The notes: generated from the sequence alone by a model not told the origin. DNA of 64,000 nucleotides from Saonia flava (GCF_011927795.1 NZ_JAATJJ010000001.1:1861062-1925061); one strand, 5' to 3'. Counted from the stretch's first letter, positions 6,378-15,623 are shown. Translations and numbers: made by a program.

Positions 6378-6976
6378 GCAAAATATCCTTGAATTGCCAA
6401 AATAGTGAAAATTAAATATTGAAGTGAAAACATTCCCCAACCTCTTGATGCATATAGTGGAACAGTTATTAAATCTGCAAATATCCAAAGTGTCCAATTC
6501 TCAATTTTTTTATTGGCCATGTACCACATTGCAGTAAAAAATACTCCTGACGTGAATATATCTAAATAATTTGATGGTTTTATTTCTGTTCCCGATATAA
6601 CATAAACGATATAGGTAACAACCATGGTGGTCAAAAACAGAAAAAAACCAATGCCCTTCTCCGTATAATTAGTTCTGGAAATATGCACTATCAATTTATT
6701 ATCTGATTTTCTAGACCAATTCCACCATCCATAAATACTCATTATTGAATAATAAAAATTCATCATCATATCCCCATATAAATCATCTATAAAAAAAATA
6801 TATACCGTGATGACAGTGGCAATAAGACCCGTAGGATAGACCATTATATCCTCAATTTTTGCATAGTAAACACTGGCAATTCCAAAAAAGAATGCCGTAG
6901 CTTCCAAAATAATCAAAGAAACAGGTCTTCCTTGGTAAGGTTCTAGAAAAAAGTCAAAAATGTGGTTCATACTCAC
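6338..6976 (-). CDS. pnuC: PnuC-family vitamin transporter (nicotinamide riboside or thiamine)
   Basis: A 212-residue inner-membrane protein with about seven predicted spans and the family hallmark YGWWNW (a WxxW motif) in the middle. PnuC proteins are facilitated-diffusion transporters of the vitamin nucleoside; Bacteroidota members named PnuT transport thiamine and are tied to TPP riboswitches. Here the gene follows a thiamine-binding-domain protein (overlap of 23 bases) and precedes a NadR-like kinase (overlap of 40 bases). The kinase favours nicotinamide riboside, whereas the thiamine-binding protein and the nearby TPP-regulated receptor favour thiamine. The second ATG at 6970 (MNHIFDFF) is an alternative start. 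Confidence 0.88.
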   Translation of the reverse strand: MSMNHIFDFFLEPYQGRPVSLIILEATAFFFGIASVYYAKIEDIMVYPTGLIATVITVYIFFIDDLYGDMMMNFYYSIMSIYGWWNWSRKSDNKLIVHISRTNYTEKGIGFFLFLTTMVVTYIVYVISGTEIKPSNYLDIFTSGVFFTAMWYMANKKIENWTLWIFADLITVPLYASRGWGMFSLQYLIFTILAIQGYFAWKKNLNKSPQTL

Positions 6977-7214
6977 TTCTATCAGATTTAACTATTTTCA
7001 TATAAAGAAGTCCTTTATCTACCATTTCTAATGCTTCTTTAATTTCTGTTTGTAGTATACTCATTACGTTATCATACTCTCCATAAACTTGTGTACTCAA
7101 TGGGTTTTCCAAAACTGTTAGTCCTGATGATCTTAATCTTTTTATAAAACTTATAATAGGCTCTTCAAATGTATCTTGGAGCGGTGTTAATGTTAGTTCT
7201 ACTGATATGTTCAT
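6954..7214 (-). CDS. Thiamine-binding protein (MTH1187/DUF77 family)
   Basis: An 86-residue cytoplasmic protein of the family with a ferredoxin-like fold, formerly DUF77. It starts NISVELTLTPLQD and has a central helix and a strand LTVLENPLSTQVYGEYD typical of the family, which has been shown to bind thiamine. It lies 20 bases after the PPTase stop and overlaps pnuC by 23 bases, so it is translated from the same mRNA. It may buffer or sense thiamine delivered by the neighbouring transporter (inference). Confidence 0.8.
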   Translation of the reverse strand: MNISVELTLTPLQDTFEEPIISFIKRLRSSGLTVLENPLSTQVYGEYDNVMSILQTEIKEALEMVDKGLLYMKIVKSDRSEYEPHF

Positions 7215-7234
7215 TGGTTATGTCTTTTATATAG

Positions 7235-7867
7235 TTACTTTTTTATTGCATAAACACAGGTAAAATCTTCAAACTCCTCAAAGAAAACATCATAGGTAGA
7301 TGAATCTCCTTGGTACAAAATCTCTGCGGTGGTTTTTTCTTCCTCCATGGAAAAATCATGGACATCAATATGTTGTAAAAAACTTAATCCATGAGTTGAA
7401 TATATTTTATAAAGTGATTCCTTAGCGCCCCAAACCATTGTCAATTTACGAATGAGGGCATCCGCATTCGCTAAAGTCCTGTACTCCTCTATTGGAGTAA
7501 ATTTATGGGCAATTTTAAGGATTTTGTCACGCTGCATTTCGATATCAATTCCTACCTCATCTTTATCAGCTACAATAATCCCAGTAAAATGATGGGAATG
7601 GGTAATAGAAATAAATTTTCCATCCCTTAAATGAGGCTTTCCGGCATCATCATAAAACAAATCAAAATCTGTATACCCAGCTTCCGCCATTAAATGACGA
7701 ATGCTCATAAATCCCTTTCGGTGCATCACAGATTTCATTCCATTAAAACGAGACTGGCAATGATCAGTAAGTTCAATATTTTCTGAGAGTTCTTCTTCAG
7801 ATTCTTCAATCTTCCAGATATAAACCTTAACCAAGGATGTTACTGTTATAGTTTTATAAAGAGGCAT
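7235..7867 (-). CDS. 4'-phosphopantetheinyl transferase superfamily protein
   Basis: A 210-residue Sfp-type transferase that moves the phosphopantetheine arm from CoA to a serine of a carrier protein. The magnesium-binding motif VGIDIEMQ and the WGAKESLYKIYS motif (WxxKE) are both intact, and an ITHSHHF segment precedes them as in the family. It is the first gene of the minus-strand operon that continues with the thiamine-binding protein; no carrier protein or synthase is close by, so its target is unknown. It is divergent from ahcY with 87 bases between them. Confidence 0.88.
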   Translation of the reverse strand: MPLYKTITVTSLVKVYIWKIEESEEELSENIELTDHCQSRFNGMKSVMHRKGFMSIRHLMAEAGYTDFDLFYDDAGKPHLRDGKFISITHSHHFTGIIVADKDEVGIDIEMQRDKILKIAHKFTPIEEYRTLANADALIRKLTMVWGAKESLYKIYSTHGLSFLQHIDVHDFSMEEEKTTAEILYQGDSSTYDVFFEEFEDFTCVYAIKK

Positions 7868-7887
7868 GGGTTTATTTAACTTATTAT

Positions 7888-7895
7888 TACCTTTG
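7888..7895 (+). promoter_or_regulatory. -7 element of the ahcY promoter
   Basis: TACCTTTG matches TAnnTTTG exactly and lies 59 bases before the ahcY start. No good -33 TTG is at the usual distance. Confidence 0.4.
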
Positions 7896-7954
7896 CAGTC
7901 ACTAATTTCTGGTGAAAATCACTGAGAACAACGAAAGTAAAAATAAAAAAGGAT

Positions 7955-9265
7955 ATGAGTACAGAAACTATCCCATACATCCCATATAAAGTAAAAGATA
8001 TTGACCTTGCTGAATGGGGAAGAAAAGAAATTGAATTGGCCGAGGCTGAAATGCCAGGACTAATGTCACTGCGTGATGAATATGGTGCATCCCAACCTTT
8101 AAAAGGTGCTAGAATTGCAGGTTGCCTGCACATGACTATTCAAACCGCTGTTTTAATAGAAACACTGGTTGCTCTTGGTGCCGATGTTACTTGGAGTTCT
8201 TGTAACATATTCTCTACCCAAGACCATGCTGCTGCTGCGATTGCCGCTGCTGGAATTCCAGTCTATGCATGGAAAGGTATGAATGAAGAGGAATTTGATT
8301 GGTGTATAGAACAAACTTTGTTTTTTGGTGAAGATAGACAGCCTTTAAACCTTATTTTGGATGATGGTGGAGATCTTACCAATATGGTTTTAGACAGGTA
8401 TCCAGAATTAGCCTCAGGCATTAATGGTTTAAGTGAAGAAACCACAACAGGTGTTCACCGTTTATATGACCGTATGAAAGCTGGAACATTACCTATGCCA
8501 GCTATTAATGTAAATGACAGTGTTACCAAGTCCAAGTTTGACAATAAATATGGTTGTCGCGAAAGTGCTGTGGATGCTATCCGCCGTGCTACAGATATAA
8601 TGTTGGCTGGAAAACGTGTGGTTGTTTGTGGTTATGGTGATGTTGGCAAAGGTACCGCAGCCTCTTTTAAGGGTGCTGGTAGTATTGTAACTGTTACTGA
8701 AATTGACCCCATTTGTGCTTTACAGGCTGCTATGGATGGTTTTGAAGTGAAAAAATTGGAAACCGTGGTTGGAAATGCCGATGTTGTAATTACCACAACT
8801 GGAAATAAAGACATTGTACAAGCAAGACATTTTCAAGCCATGAAGGATAAAACCATTGTCTGTAATATTGGTCATTTTGATAATGAAATTGATGTTACAT
8901 GGTTGAATAATAATTCGGAAAAGACTGAAATAAAACCTCAGGTTGATAAGTATAACATCAACGGAAACGATATTATCCTATTGGCAGAAGGCCGTTTAGT
9001 AAATTTAGGCTGTGCAACAGGGCATCCAAGTTTTGTAATGAGTAATTCGTTTACGAACCAAACTCTAGCTCAAATTGAGTTATGGACCAATAGAGATGCC
9101 TATAAAAATGAGGTATATATGTTACCAAAACACCTAGACGAAAAAGTTGCTAAATTACACTTGGCCAAAATAGGTGTTGAGCTTACAGAACTGCGTGAAG
9201 ACCAGGCTGAATATATTGGAGTTTCCACAAAGGGCCCATTTAAACCTGAGTATTATCGATATTAA
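7955..9265 (+). CDS. ahcY: Adenosylhomocysteinase (S-adenosylhomocysteine hydrolase)
   Basis: A 436-residue enzyme that splits S-adenosylhomocysteine to adenosine and homocysteine, keeping methylation reactions running. The N-terminal catalytic part shows [13 protein letters not shown] and [14 protein letters not shown]. The NAD-binding loop GYGDVGKG is at about residue 226, and the [19 protein letters not shown] stretch and the conserved terminal [10 protein letters not shown] are present. Length and ends fit the family. It is a single-gene unit with its own promoter region and a strong terminator; the gene on each side points the other way. Confidence 0.98.
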   Translation: MSTETIPYIPYKVKDIDLAEWGRKEIELAEAEMPGLMSLRDEYGASQPLKGARIAGCLHMTIQTAVLIETLVALGADVTWSSCNIFSTQDHAAAAIAAAGIPVYAWKGMNEEEFDWCIEQTLFFGEDRQPLNLILDDGGDLTNMVLDRYPELASGINGLSEETTTGVHRLYDRMKAGTLPMPAINVNDSVTKSKFDNKYGCRESAVDAIRRATDIMLAGKRVVVCGYGDVGKGTAASFKGAGSIVTVTEIDPICALQAAMDGFEVKKLETVVGNADVVITTTGNKDIVQARHFQAMKDKTIVCNIGHFDNEIDVTWLNNNSEKTEIKPQVDKYNINGNDIILLAEGRLVNLGCATGHPSFVMSNSFTNQTLAQIELWTNRDAYKNEVYMLPKHLDEKVAKLHLAKIGVELTELREDQAEYIGVSTKGPFKPEYYRY

Positions 9266-9271
9266 GAACAT

Positions 9272-9295
9272 CACCCTGAACTTGTTTCAGGGGCT
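9272..9295. repeat. Palindromic interspersed-repeat-like element
   Basis: CCCTGAA and TTCAGGG are perfect arms around CTTGT. The whole phrase CACCCTGAACTTGTTTCAGG resembles a palindromic intergenic repeat common in flavobacterial genomes. Only one copy is seen here, between the ahcY stop and its terminator. Confidence 0.45.
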
Positions 9296-9304
9296 CTTAT
9301 AAAA

Positions 9305-9336
9305 ATAAACCCTTCATTTAAAATGAAGGGTTTTTT
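9305..9336. terminator. Terminator between ahcY and the cyclophilin gene
   Basis: CCCTTCATT and AATGAAGGG are perfect arms with almost no loop, followed by six T residues on the plus strand and preceded by an A-rich stretch. It serves ahcY and possibly the converging cyclophilin gene. Confidence 0.85.
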
Positions 9337-9348
9337 AATAGAATACCC

Positions 9349-9924
9349 TTATTTAAAATCAGGGTATAGTTTCTGTAAATCCCTTTCTTTTATAGAAATC
9401 ATGTTTACATCCAATGAAATAGGTATTAATGGGGTATCAGTAGAGTCTCGTTCTACATTCACAATGGCATCAATAACATCCATACCCTTTATTACTTTTC
9501 CAAAGACCGTATAATCACCATCCAAACGGTGCAATCCTTCTTTATTCTGTACAATATAAAACTGACAACGAGCAGAAAGTTTCTCGGCATTGCCATCCCT
9601 ACCAGCTCCCAAAGCTCCATATTCATGTAAAAGGGAGTCATTAAATTCTGGTTCCAACAAATATTCTGAATCATTAAACCCTTCCGCGGTATCTGGACAA
9701 CCTCCTTGGGCCACAAAATTAGGAATCACCCGGTTAAAAGTTAAAGAATCCCAATACCCATCATTTGCCAATTGCACAAAACTGGCTTTGTGTTTGGGTG
9801 TTTCATTATATAGCCATACCAAAACCTCTCCCTTGGGTGTTAATATCTGACCTACTTCATATTTCTTTTCTTCAGTATAAGAAAACAACAAAATAACAGC
9901 GAACAGTAAAACTATTTTTTTCAT
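9349..9924 (-). CDS. Cyclophilin-type peptidyl-prolyl cis-trans isomerase, exported
   Basis: A 191-residue protein with an N-terminal signal (MKKIVLLFAVILLFSY) lacking a lipobox Cys, so probably periplasmic. The cyclophilin core is clear: FNRVIPNFVAQGG (the active-site Arg of the family), SARCQFYIV and a C-terminal HRLDGDYTVFGKVIKGMDV. It catalyses proline isomerisation during folding of exported proteins. Stand-alone gene, converging on ahcY. Confidence 0.93.
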   Translation of the reverse strand: MKKIVLLFAVILLFSYTEEKKYEVGQILTPKGEVLVWLYNETPKHKASFVQLANDGYWDSLTFNRVIPNFVAQGGCPDTAEGFNDSEYLLEPEFNDSLLHEYGALGAGRDGNAEKLSARCQFYIVQNKEGLHRLDGDYTVFGKVIKGMDVIDAIVNVERDSTDTPLIPISLDVNMISIKERDLQKLYPDFK

Positions 9925-10094
9925 GATACGGTATTGAATAAAGAATATTAAAAATAGAAAATAAAATTAGGTTTAATAACAAGACAAATAATTATGGCTC
10001 AGTTAGTGTTACAATATGGTAAATAAAAAAATAACTCTCTATATTCCTTTCATAATCATATTGTTTTTTTAGAACTTAGTTAAAAATTTAGTTT

Positions 10095-10616
10095 ATGACC
10101 ATTTTTGTTGATATGGATGAGGTAATCGCCGATACTTACGGTGCCCATGTAGAACTCTATAATAAAGACTTTAATGAAAATTTAACCGTTGAAGAATGTT
10201 GGGGCAAGGAAGTATGGCAGGCTGTCCCAGAAGAAAGGCATGCGAGTGTTCGTAACCATGCCAATACAATTGGTTTCTTTAAAGATCTAAAACCTATAAA
10301 AGATAGTCAGGAAGTTATGCGAGAACTTGCCGCAATGCATGAATTATATATTGCTTCCGCAGCCATGCAATTTCCAAACTCATTAAAGGAAAAAAGTGAT
10401 TGGTTGGATAAATTTTTTCCATTCATAGAATGGACAAATCGTATTCTATGCGGTCACAAATTTATTCTAAATGGCGATGTACTTATTGATGACCGTAGTT
10501 ATAATCATGAGCGTTTTGAGGGAAGATCCCTTTTATTTACTTCGGGTCATAACGTTCATGAAACTGATTTTGAGCGGGTAAATACTTGGCAAGAAGTAGC
10601 AGACAAATTACTGTAG
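10095..10616 (+). CDS. 5'(3')-deoxyribonucleotidase, HAD family
   Basis: A 173-residue cytosolic HAD phosphatase of the NT5C type, expected to remove phosphate from deoxynucleoside monophosphates. Motif I is FVDMDEVIAD (nucleophile and acid Asp), and motif IV is VLIDDRSYNHERF, giving the magnesium ligands. Length fits the bacterial family. It ends nine bases inside the end of the converging phytase gene. Confidence 0.88.
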   Translation: MTIFVDMDEVIADTYGAHVELYNKDFNENLTVEECWGKEVWQAVPEERHASVRNHANTIGFFKDLKPIKDSQEVMRELAAMHELYIASAAMQFPNSLKEKSDWLDKFFPFIEWTNRILCGHKFILNGDVLIDDRSYNHERFEGRSLLFTSGHNVHETDFERVNTWQEVADKLL

Positions 10617-11621
10617 GCCCAACTTTCCCAAGTCGTAAAAATAGAAGTTCTTTTCATCGTTCATAGCAACGAAAAGACCGTTTGGAAAAGTCCTGTTCAA
10701 TGGCATCGTGACCACATCACAGCCATCTGTTTCCAAAGTAGAAAGGTTTACAGCTTTTACAAATGAATTGTCTTTTCTAGAAAAAATATTGAACTGCCCT
10801 TTTTGTTGGTCAGACACAATAATACTGCCTTCACCGTTGGATTGAACGGCTATTGCAATTCCTTCTATATCCTCTTTAAAAAACTCCCCTCCAAAACAAC
10901 CAAGTTCCTTATTTCCCATAGATGGTTCTGCATAATACTTTCTTATACAATGCTGTTCGTCTGAGTAATACACATAGCCCAATTCATCATCTACGGCAAG
11001 AGCCTCTATTTCCTTTTTACCACTGAACTTCCCAAATTTCCTAACCAAATTAGATTTTACCCCAACACTATCACTTTGTAGCTCATATTGGTATAGATAA
11101 TTATCACCAGGGCCTGTTTTTCTTCCAACAATGGCATAAACAGCACCATCCTTTGTTGACTTATAGAGACTAACACCCATTGGCAGCTTATTTTCCAAAG
11201 AAGTTTCATCCTCAAAAACTTGGAAACCACCATTGTCCAAAGGTTTCATATCTGGCACTGAGAACAAGCGAATCTGTTGTTTCTCTCTTTCCGTGAAAAC
11301 AAGAATATCAACAGTAGTTGAATCATTCAATTGAAAACCATATTCCACATCTACATTATTGGGTCTTTGAATATTTCTAATGGTTTTATCTTCTATGATT
11401 TTTCCATCCAAATCAAAAGCATAAATAGCACCATTTGTTTCTTTATCGGTACCAAAAACTATACTTTTTGATGCATTGTTAGGGTTTATCCAAATAGCAG
11501 GGTCATCTGTATCATTCAAGGTGTTTTCGGTAATAACGTCTGGGGAAATAGCGGGCAACTTGTCATTACAAGAAAGTACACAAACGAGAACAACAAAAAA
11601 TAATGGCAAATAAAGTTTCAT
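10608..11621 (-). CDS. Beta-propeller phytase, lipoprotein
   Basis: A 337-residue enzyme with a lipoprotein signal (VLVCVLSC, Cys at about residue 18). The motif NDTDDPAIWINP and the following IVFGTDKETNGAIYAFDLDGK are hallmarks of six-bladed calcium-dependent beta-propeller phytases, which release phosphate from phytate. It is probably anchored at the outer membrane or cell surface. It lies 70 bases after the large TonB receptor on the same strand, a pairing known in marine bacteria, and suggests coupled degradation and uptake of organic phosphate. Confidence 0.9.
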   Translation of the reverse strand: MKLYLPLFFVVLVCVLSCNDKLPAISPDVITENTLNDTDDPAIWINPNNASKSIVFGTDKETNGAIYAFDLDGKIIEDKTIRNIQRPNNVDVEYGFQLNDSTTVDILVFTEREKQQIRLFSVPDMKPLDNGGFQVFEDETSLENKLPMGVSLYKSTKDGAVYAIVGRKTGPGDNYLYQYELQSDSVGVKSNLVRKFGKFSGKKEIEALAVDDELGYVYYSDEQHCIRKYYAEPSMGNKELGCFGGEFFKEDIEGIAIAVQSNGEGSIIVSDQQKGQFNIFSRKDNSFVKAVNLSTLETDGCDVVTMPLNRTFPNGLFVAMNDEKNFYFYDLGKLGLQ

Positions 11622-11691
11622 AGTCTAATATTTTAATGACAAAACCGCCACCTCATAGAGAAGACGGTTTTTAAGGCAGTATTAGGTGCTT

Positions 11692-14553
11692 TTATTTTTT
11701 AAATATATCGTATTTCAATCCAAAAGTAAGTCTTCTTTCATAAAACTCTGCTTGCATGGTACGTTCTCTAACGCCTTGGAAATAGCGCAATGGCTGATTG
11801 GTAATATTGTTTAAATCGGCGTATATCCTAAGGTTATCGTTAATGGCAAAACTGGCATTAAAATCCATAAAGAACTGTTGGTCATAATATCTATCCTCAA
11901 AAGCATTTCCCCCAATTTCATCAATATAAGAATCAGAGAAATTACCCGACAGCCTTGCGCTGAATTTTTTATCCGTATATCCTACAGAACCATTGAACAT
12001 ATTGGGTGCGGTATTGGGTAAATCTAAATCTGTACGCTCATCACCATCTTCGTTTCTAATACCATCTGCATTAGATGATAGATAAGTATAATTTAGATAC
12101 AAACTGAAATTCTTGGCAAAACCTGGAAGAAAATCCAACTGTCGTTGAAAAGCAATCTCCACTCCAAATATTGAAGCACTATCACCATTTAAAGGTTGAT
12201 AAACATCAAAGCCCGTAGTGCCTGCACCAAAAGAATCATCAGACGTCTCTCCCTGAAAAACATAGATAAAATCATTAATGTCTTTATAGAACAAACCTCC
12301 TGAAAGTAGTCCTACACTTTCAAAATAATGCTCTGCCATTAAATCAAAGTTCATTGATGTGGTTGGGTCCAAATCTGGATTACCCACATATATCTCTTCA
12401 TCACCAAAAACAACATCTAAGGTTGGAACTAAATCCGCATAATTGGGTCTTGCAAGGGTATTAGTCCAAGCAAAGCGTAAGATGGTCTGATTTGACAGGT
12501 CATACTTAAAGTGTACACCTGGTAAAACATTGGTATATGAGCTTTCCTCGGTAATTTCACCAATAACATCTTCTTCATCCTCAATTTGATTTCCTGTAGC
12601 CTTAATATTGGTATTTTCAACCCTAAGTCCTATCAAAACTCCTAATTTATCGGATAGTTTTTGGTTGGTCATTGCATAGCCCGCCCACACATTTTCTTCC
12701 ACATCAAAATTGGCCCTCAAAAATTCATCTGGTACAGATTCACCACCAGTATTCAAATTTAAACCACCAAGCCATTCTTCACTAGCAAATAACCCAGCTT
12801 CATATTGACTTCCTGCAACATAGTTTTCATCCGTATAATCTTTGGTGGGAACATCAGCTAAAGTTGGGAAATCGTCTTCTAGATCAAACTCAAAAAAATC
12901 ATTGTCCCTTAGTTTGCTTTTAAACCGTCCACGAGCTCCAAACTTTATGATTCCATCACCATTTCCAAAGAAATCTGCAGGCAGTTCAAAATTCAAGAAA
13001 ACATTTAAATCTTCTTCTTCTGTATATTGGTTCTCATTTGTTATTTCTCCAAATTCAAAATTCCCCAAATCATTTGCATCAGTTGCATCAGCTGAGGTAA
13101 ACAAAGGAAATTCCGAGTCACTTACATCATTATTGATTATATATTCTGATTCGTATTCTGCATAACGCTCATCCAAACGCTCTTCGGAAGCTTTAGCATA
13201 GGAGGCCATCCAATCCATTTTCAAATTACCAAACAAGTGATTTCCTCCCAAGCTATAGTTCTGCATACGCTGGTCTTCTAAGCGTCTATTTTTATTGCGG
13301 TCATTATCTATACCTCCCTTGGTTTGCCTTTTAACTTCCACAGGGAAACGGGTTGGAACACCGTTGGTAATAGTAAAATCGTCAGCTTCAATATCCTCAC
13401 CATCCAAAATTTCATGTTCCAACCTAAAACGATTTTCTCTGTCATCTCTCCAGTTATACATTGTCTTAAGGAAAACATTGTTATTAGCATCAAATTGATA
13501 ATCAAAATTGGCAGAAAAACTTCTTCTTATACGCTGTACCAAATAAGTACGCATTTCAAAAACATTTACAAAGGGGTCAACATCCACTTCATCTAAAATT
13601 GGCTCTCCTTCACCATCATCAACTCCTGTATAAAATTCAAATTCATCCGTCCATTCAGCTTCAATATCATGTGAACCAAAATCATTATCGTTTAAGGACC
13701 CTGCCAGCATCCAACCAAATTTTCCGTTTTTTGAACGATCTCCCACAAGAAGCGAACCATTTAATATGGCCTTATCGGTAATAAAATTAATACCTGATCC
13801 AATATTTGCCGACAAGCGAAAACCTTGCGGTGCGGTTCTAGTTATTAAATTTACCGAGCCCCCCAATGCGTCCGCATCCATATCTGGAGTAACCGCTTTG
13901 TTAACCTCAATGGTTTGTATCATATCAGACGGGATTAAATCCATTTGAACATTTCTATTATCTCCTTCAGCAGATGGAATTCTACTTCCATTCAATGTAA
14001 CTGAATTCAATTGGGGAGAAAGTCCACGAACAATAATATTCCTAGCCTCACCCTGATCTACCTGCATGGTAATACCTGGGATTCTCTTTACAGCGTCACC
14101 TATATTGGCATCAGGGAACTTTCCAATTTGGTCGGTGGAAACAACATTCGTAATATTTAAGTTTGTTTTTTGTGTATTCAATGCCCGGGATTGTCCGCTA
14201 AGTCCATAGGATGTTACCACAACACCGTCCAATTCCAAACTTTTTGGAACCATTGTAATTAATACTGCTGTTGTTTCCCCAGTGGTGACTTCCACCTGCT
14301 GTTCAACATCGGCATACCCTAAATATGAAATACTTAATATGTAGCTCCCTTCTGGGATGCCCACAAAAGTAAATCTGCCATCAAAATCGGAAATTGCTCC
14401 TTTACTTAAATCGGAAATTATAACATTCGCTCCAGGAACATAAATTCCATTTTCATCAGAAATAGTCCCTTGGATATTCCCTTCTTGGGCGGAAATAAAT
14501 AAGGTAAATAATAGATACATAAAAAGAGGTGGTAGAATCTTTTGCATTTTCAT
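11692..14553 (-). CDS. Large TonB-dependent receptor paired with phytase
   Basis: A 953-residue receptor: signal peptide, a carboxypeptidase-regulatory-like domain (residues about 25-105), then a plug and barrel. The plug reads IGDAVKRIPGITMQ, LNSVTLNGSRIPS and VNKAVTPDMDADALGGSVNL, which is typical of the TonB-Xanth-Caul subfamily. The acidic, extended loops suit a cation-complexed ligand, but the ligand is not readable from sequence. It is probably co-transcribed with the phytase downstream and may import phytate or its products. The 190 bases upstream contain no recognisable regulatory box. Confidence 0.93.
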   Translation of the reverse strand: MKMQKILPPLFMYLLFTLFISAQEGNIQGTISDENGIYVPGANVIISDLSKGAISDFDGRFTFVGIPEGSYILSISYLGYADVEQQVEVTTGETTAVLITMVPKSLELDGVVVTSYGLSGQSRALNTQKTNLNITNVVSTDQIGKFPDANIGDAVKRIPGITMQVDQGEARNIIVRGLSPQLNSVTLNGSRIPSAEGDNRNVQMDLIPSDMIQTIEVNKAVTPDMDADALGGSVNLITRTAPQGFRLSANIGSGINFITDKAILNGSLLVGDRSKNGKFGWMLAGSLNDNDFGSHDIEAEWTDEFEFYTGVDDGEGEPILDEVDVDPFVNVFEMRTYLVQRIRRSFSANFDYQFDANNNVFLKTMYNWRDDRENRFRLEHEILDGEDIEADDFTITNGVPTRFPVEVKRQTKGGIDNDRNKNRRLEDQRMQNYSLGGNHLFGNLKMDWMASYAKASEERLDERYAEYESEYIINNDVSDSEFPLFTSADATDANDLGNFEFGEITNENQYTEEEDLNVFLNFELPADFFGNGDGIIKFGARGRFKSKLRDNDFFEFDLEDDFPTLADVPTKDYTDENYVAGSQYEAGLFASEEWLGGLNLNTGGESVPDEFLRANFDVEENVWAGYAMTNQKLSDKLGVLIGLRVENTNIKATGNQIEDEEDVIGEITEESSYTNVLPGVHFKYDLSNQTILRFAWTNTLARPNYADLVPTLDVVFGDEEIYVGNPDLDPTTSMNFDLMAEHYFESVGLLSGGLFYKDINDFIYVFQGETSDDSFGAGTTGFDVYQPLNGDSASIFGVEIAFQRQLDFLPGFAKNFSLYLNYTYLSSNADGIRNEDGDERTDLDLPNTAPNMFNGSVGYTDKKFSARLSGNFSDSYIDEIGGNAFEDRYYDQQFFMDFNASFAINDNLRIYADLNNITNQPLRYFQGVRERTMQAEFYERRLTFGLKYDIFKK

Positions 14554-14693
14554 TGAGTTAGTTGATTAAGGGTCGCAAGTTATATGTATCAACGCTCAGG
14601 AATGTTATCTCATTTTGATGTTTAAGTGATGATTATTTAAAATTTGAAGATTCTTAATAATTATGAAACGTTGATCTAACAAATGGGTACAAA

Positions 14694-14728
14694 ACAAAAA
14701 ACCCTTTCCAAATGGAAAGGGTTTTTCA
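14694..14728. terminator. Terminator of rplU-rpmA
   Basis: ACCCTTTCC and GGAAAGGGT flank AAAT, with A tracts on one side and T tracts on the other. On the minus strand it ends the ribosomal-protein operon 16 bases past rpmA. Confidence 0.85.
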
Positions 14729-14744
14729 TAAAATATAGTATTAC

Positions 14745-15005
14745 TTATGCCTCAAAAGGCTCAATGGAAACATAGGATTTTCCACCAGCTTTCTTTTGAA
14801 ACTTTACCAAGCCATCAACTTTAGCATGTAATGTATGGTCTTTACCAGCATATACATTCTCACCAGGATTGTGTTTTGTACCACGTTGTCTTACGATGAT
14901 ATTTCCTGCAATGGCAGCTTGCCCACCATAAATCTTAACACCTAAGCGTTTCGATTCTGATTCTCTACCGTTTTTAGAACTACCAACACCTTTTTTATGT
15001 GCCAT
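14745..15005 (-). CDS. rpmA: 50S ribosomal protein L27
   Basis: An 86-residue protein starting [16 protein letters not shown], with the canonical [22 protein letters not shown] core. The N-terminus reaches toward the peptidyl-transferase centre in bacterial ribosomes. There is no N-terminal extension of the type that needs protease removal. It follows rplU by 25 bases in the usual order. Confidence 0.98.
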   Translation of the reverse strand: MAHKKGVGSSKNGRESESKRLGVKIYGGQAAIAGNIIVRQRGTKHNPGENVYAGKDHTLHAKVDGLVKFQKKAGGKSYVSIEPFEA

Positions 15006-15030
15006 GATATATTGTTTTTATTCGTTTTTC

Positions 15031-15570
15031 TTATTTGCTTAGAGCAGCTATAATCTCTGCTTTCTTCATTGAAGATAAACCTTCAATTCCTTTAGCTTTA
15101 GCCAACTCTTTTAATTCAGCAACAGTCTTTTTACTTAAATCTTCTGTTGTCTTTGGAGCTTCCTTTTTTGGTGCAGCTGCTTTCTTCGGAGCTGCAGTCT
15201 CCTTAGCTTTAGGTGCTTCTTTCTTTGGTTCAGCTTTTGGAGCTGCTTTCTTAGCTCCTTTTGCTACAATACCTTCAATAACCAACTCGGTTAAATATTG
15301 ACGATGACCATTTTTCTTTTTGTAACCTTTACGTCTTTTCTTTTTAAAGACAATTACTTTGTCACCCTTTAGGTGTTTAACGACTTTTGCCTCAACAGCG
15401 GCTCCGTCTATAGCTGGGGCGCCAATAGTAATGCTCTTTCCATCTTCAATAAGAAGAACGTTGTCAAAAGATACCTTTTTCCCTTCGTCTTCTTGCAAAC
15501 GGTGAACATACACTTTTTGGTCTTTTGCAACTTTAAACTGCTGCCCTGCTATCTCTACGATTGCATACAT
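15031..15570 (-). CDS. rplU: 50S ribosomal protein L21 with Lys/Ala-rich tail and SAP-like end
   Basis: The first 100 or so residues are canonical L21 (YAIVEIAGQQFKV at the start, KVIVFKKKRRKGYKKKNGHR near residue 70). The protein then continues for about 80 residues: a low-complexity KKAAPKAEPKKEAPK-type linker and a final helical segment LSKKTVAELKELAKAKGIEG with KKAEIIAAL, which resembles SAP/HeH or Rho N-terminal nucleic-acid-binding helices. Normal bacterial L21 is about 103 residues, so the tail is an add-on, also known from other flavobacteria. First gene of the rplU-rpmA operon. Confidence 0.96.
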   Translation of the reverse strand: MYAIVEIAGQQFKVAKDQKVYVHRLQEDEGKKVSFDNVLLIEDGKSITIGAPAIDGAAVEAKVVKHLKGDKVIVFKKKRRKGYKKKNGHRQYLTELVIEGIVAKGAKKAAPKAEPKKEAPKAKETAAPKKAAAPKKEAPKTTEDLSKKTVAELKELAKAKGIEGLSSMKKAEIIAALSK

Positions 15571-15623
15571 AATGTGTATATTTTTATTTAAAATATTGAG
15601 CCCATTTTTTTAATAGGCGGGTG

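Noticed and set aside
6378-6497. Forty extra codons before the NadR-like kinase
   Set aside because: They lie inside pnuC in another frame, and the kinase Walker A starts a normal distance from the ATG at 6377.
11640-11690. Possible terminator hairpin between the TonB receptor and phytase genes
   Set aside because: AAAACCG/CGGTTTT pair but with a loop of about 16 bases; too weak to separate the two genes with confidence.
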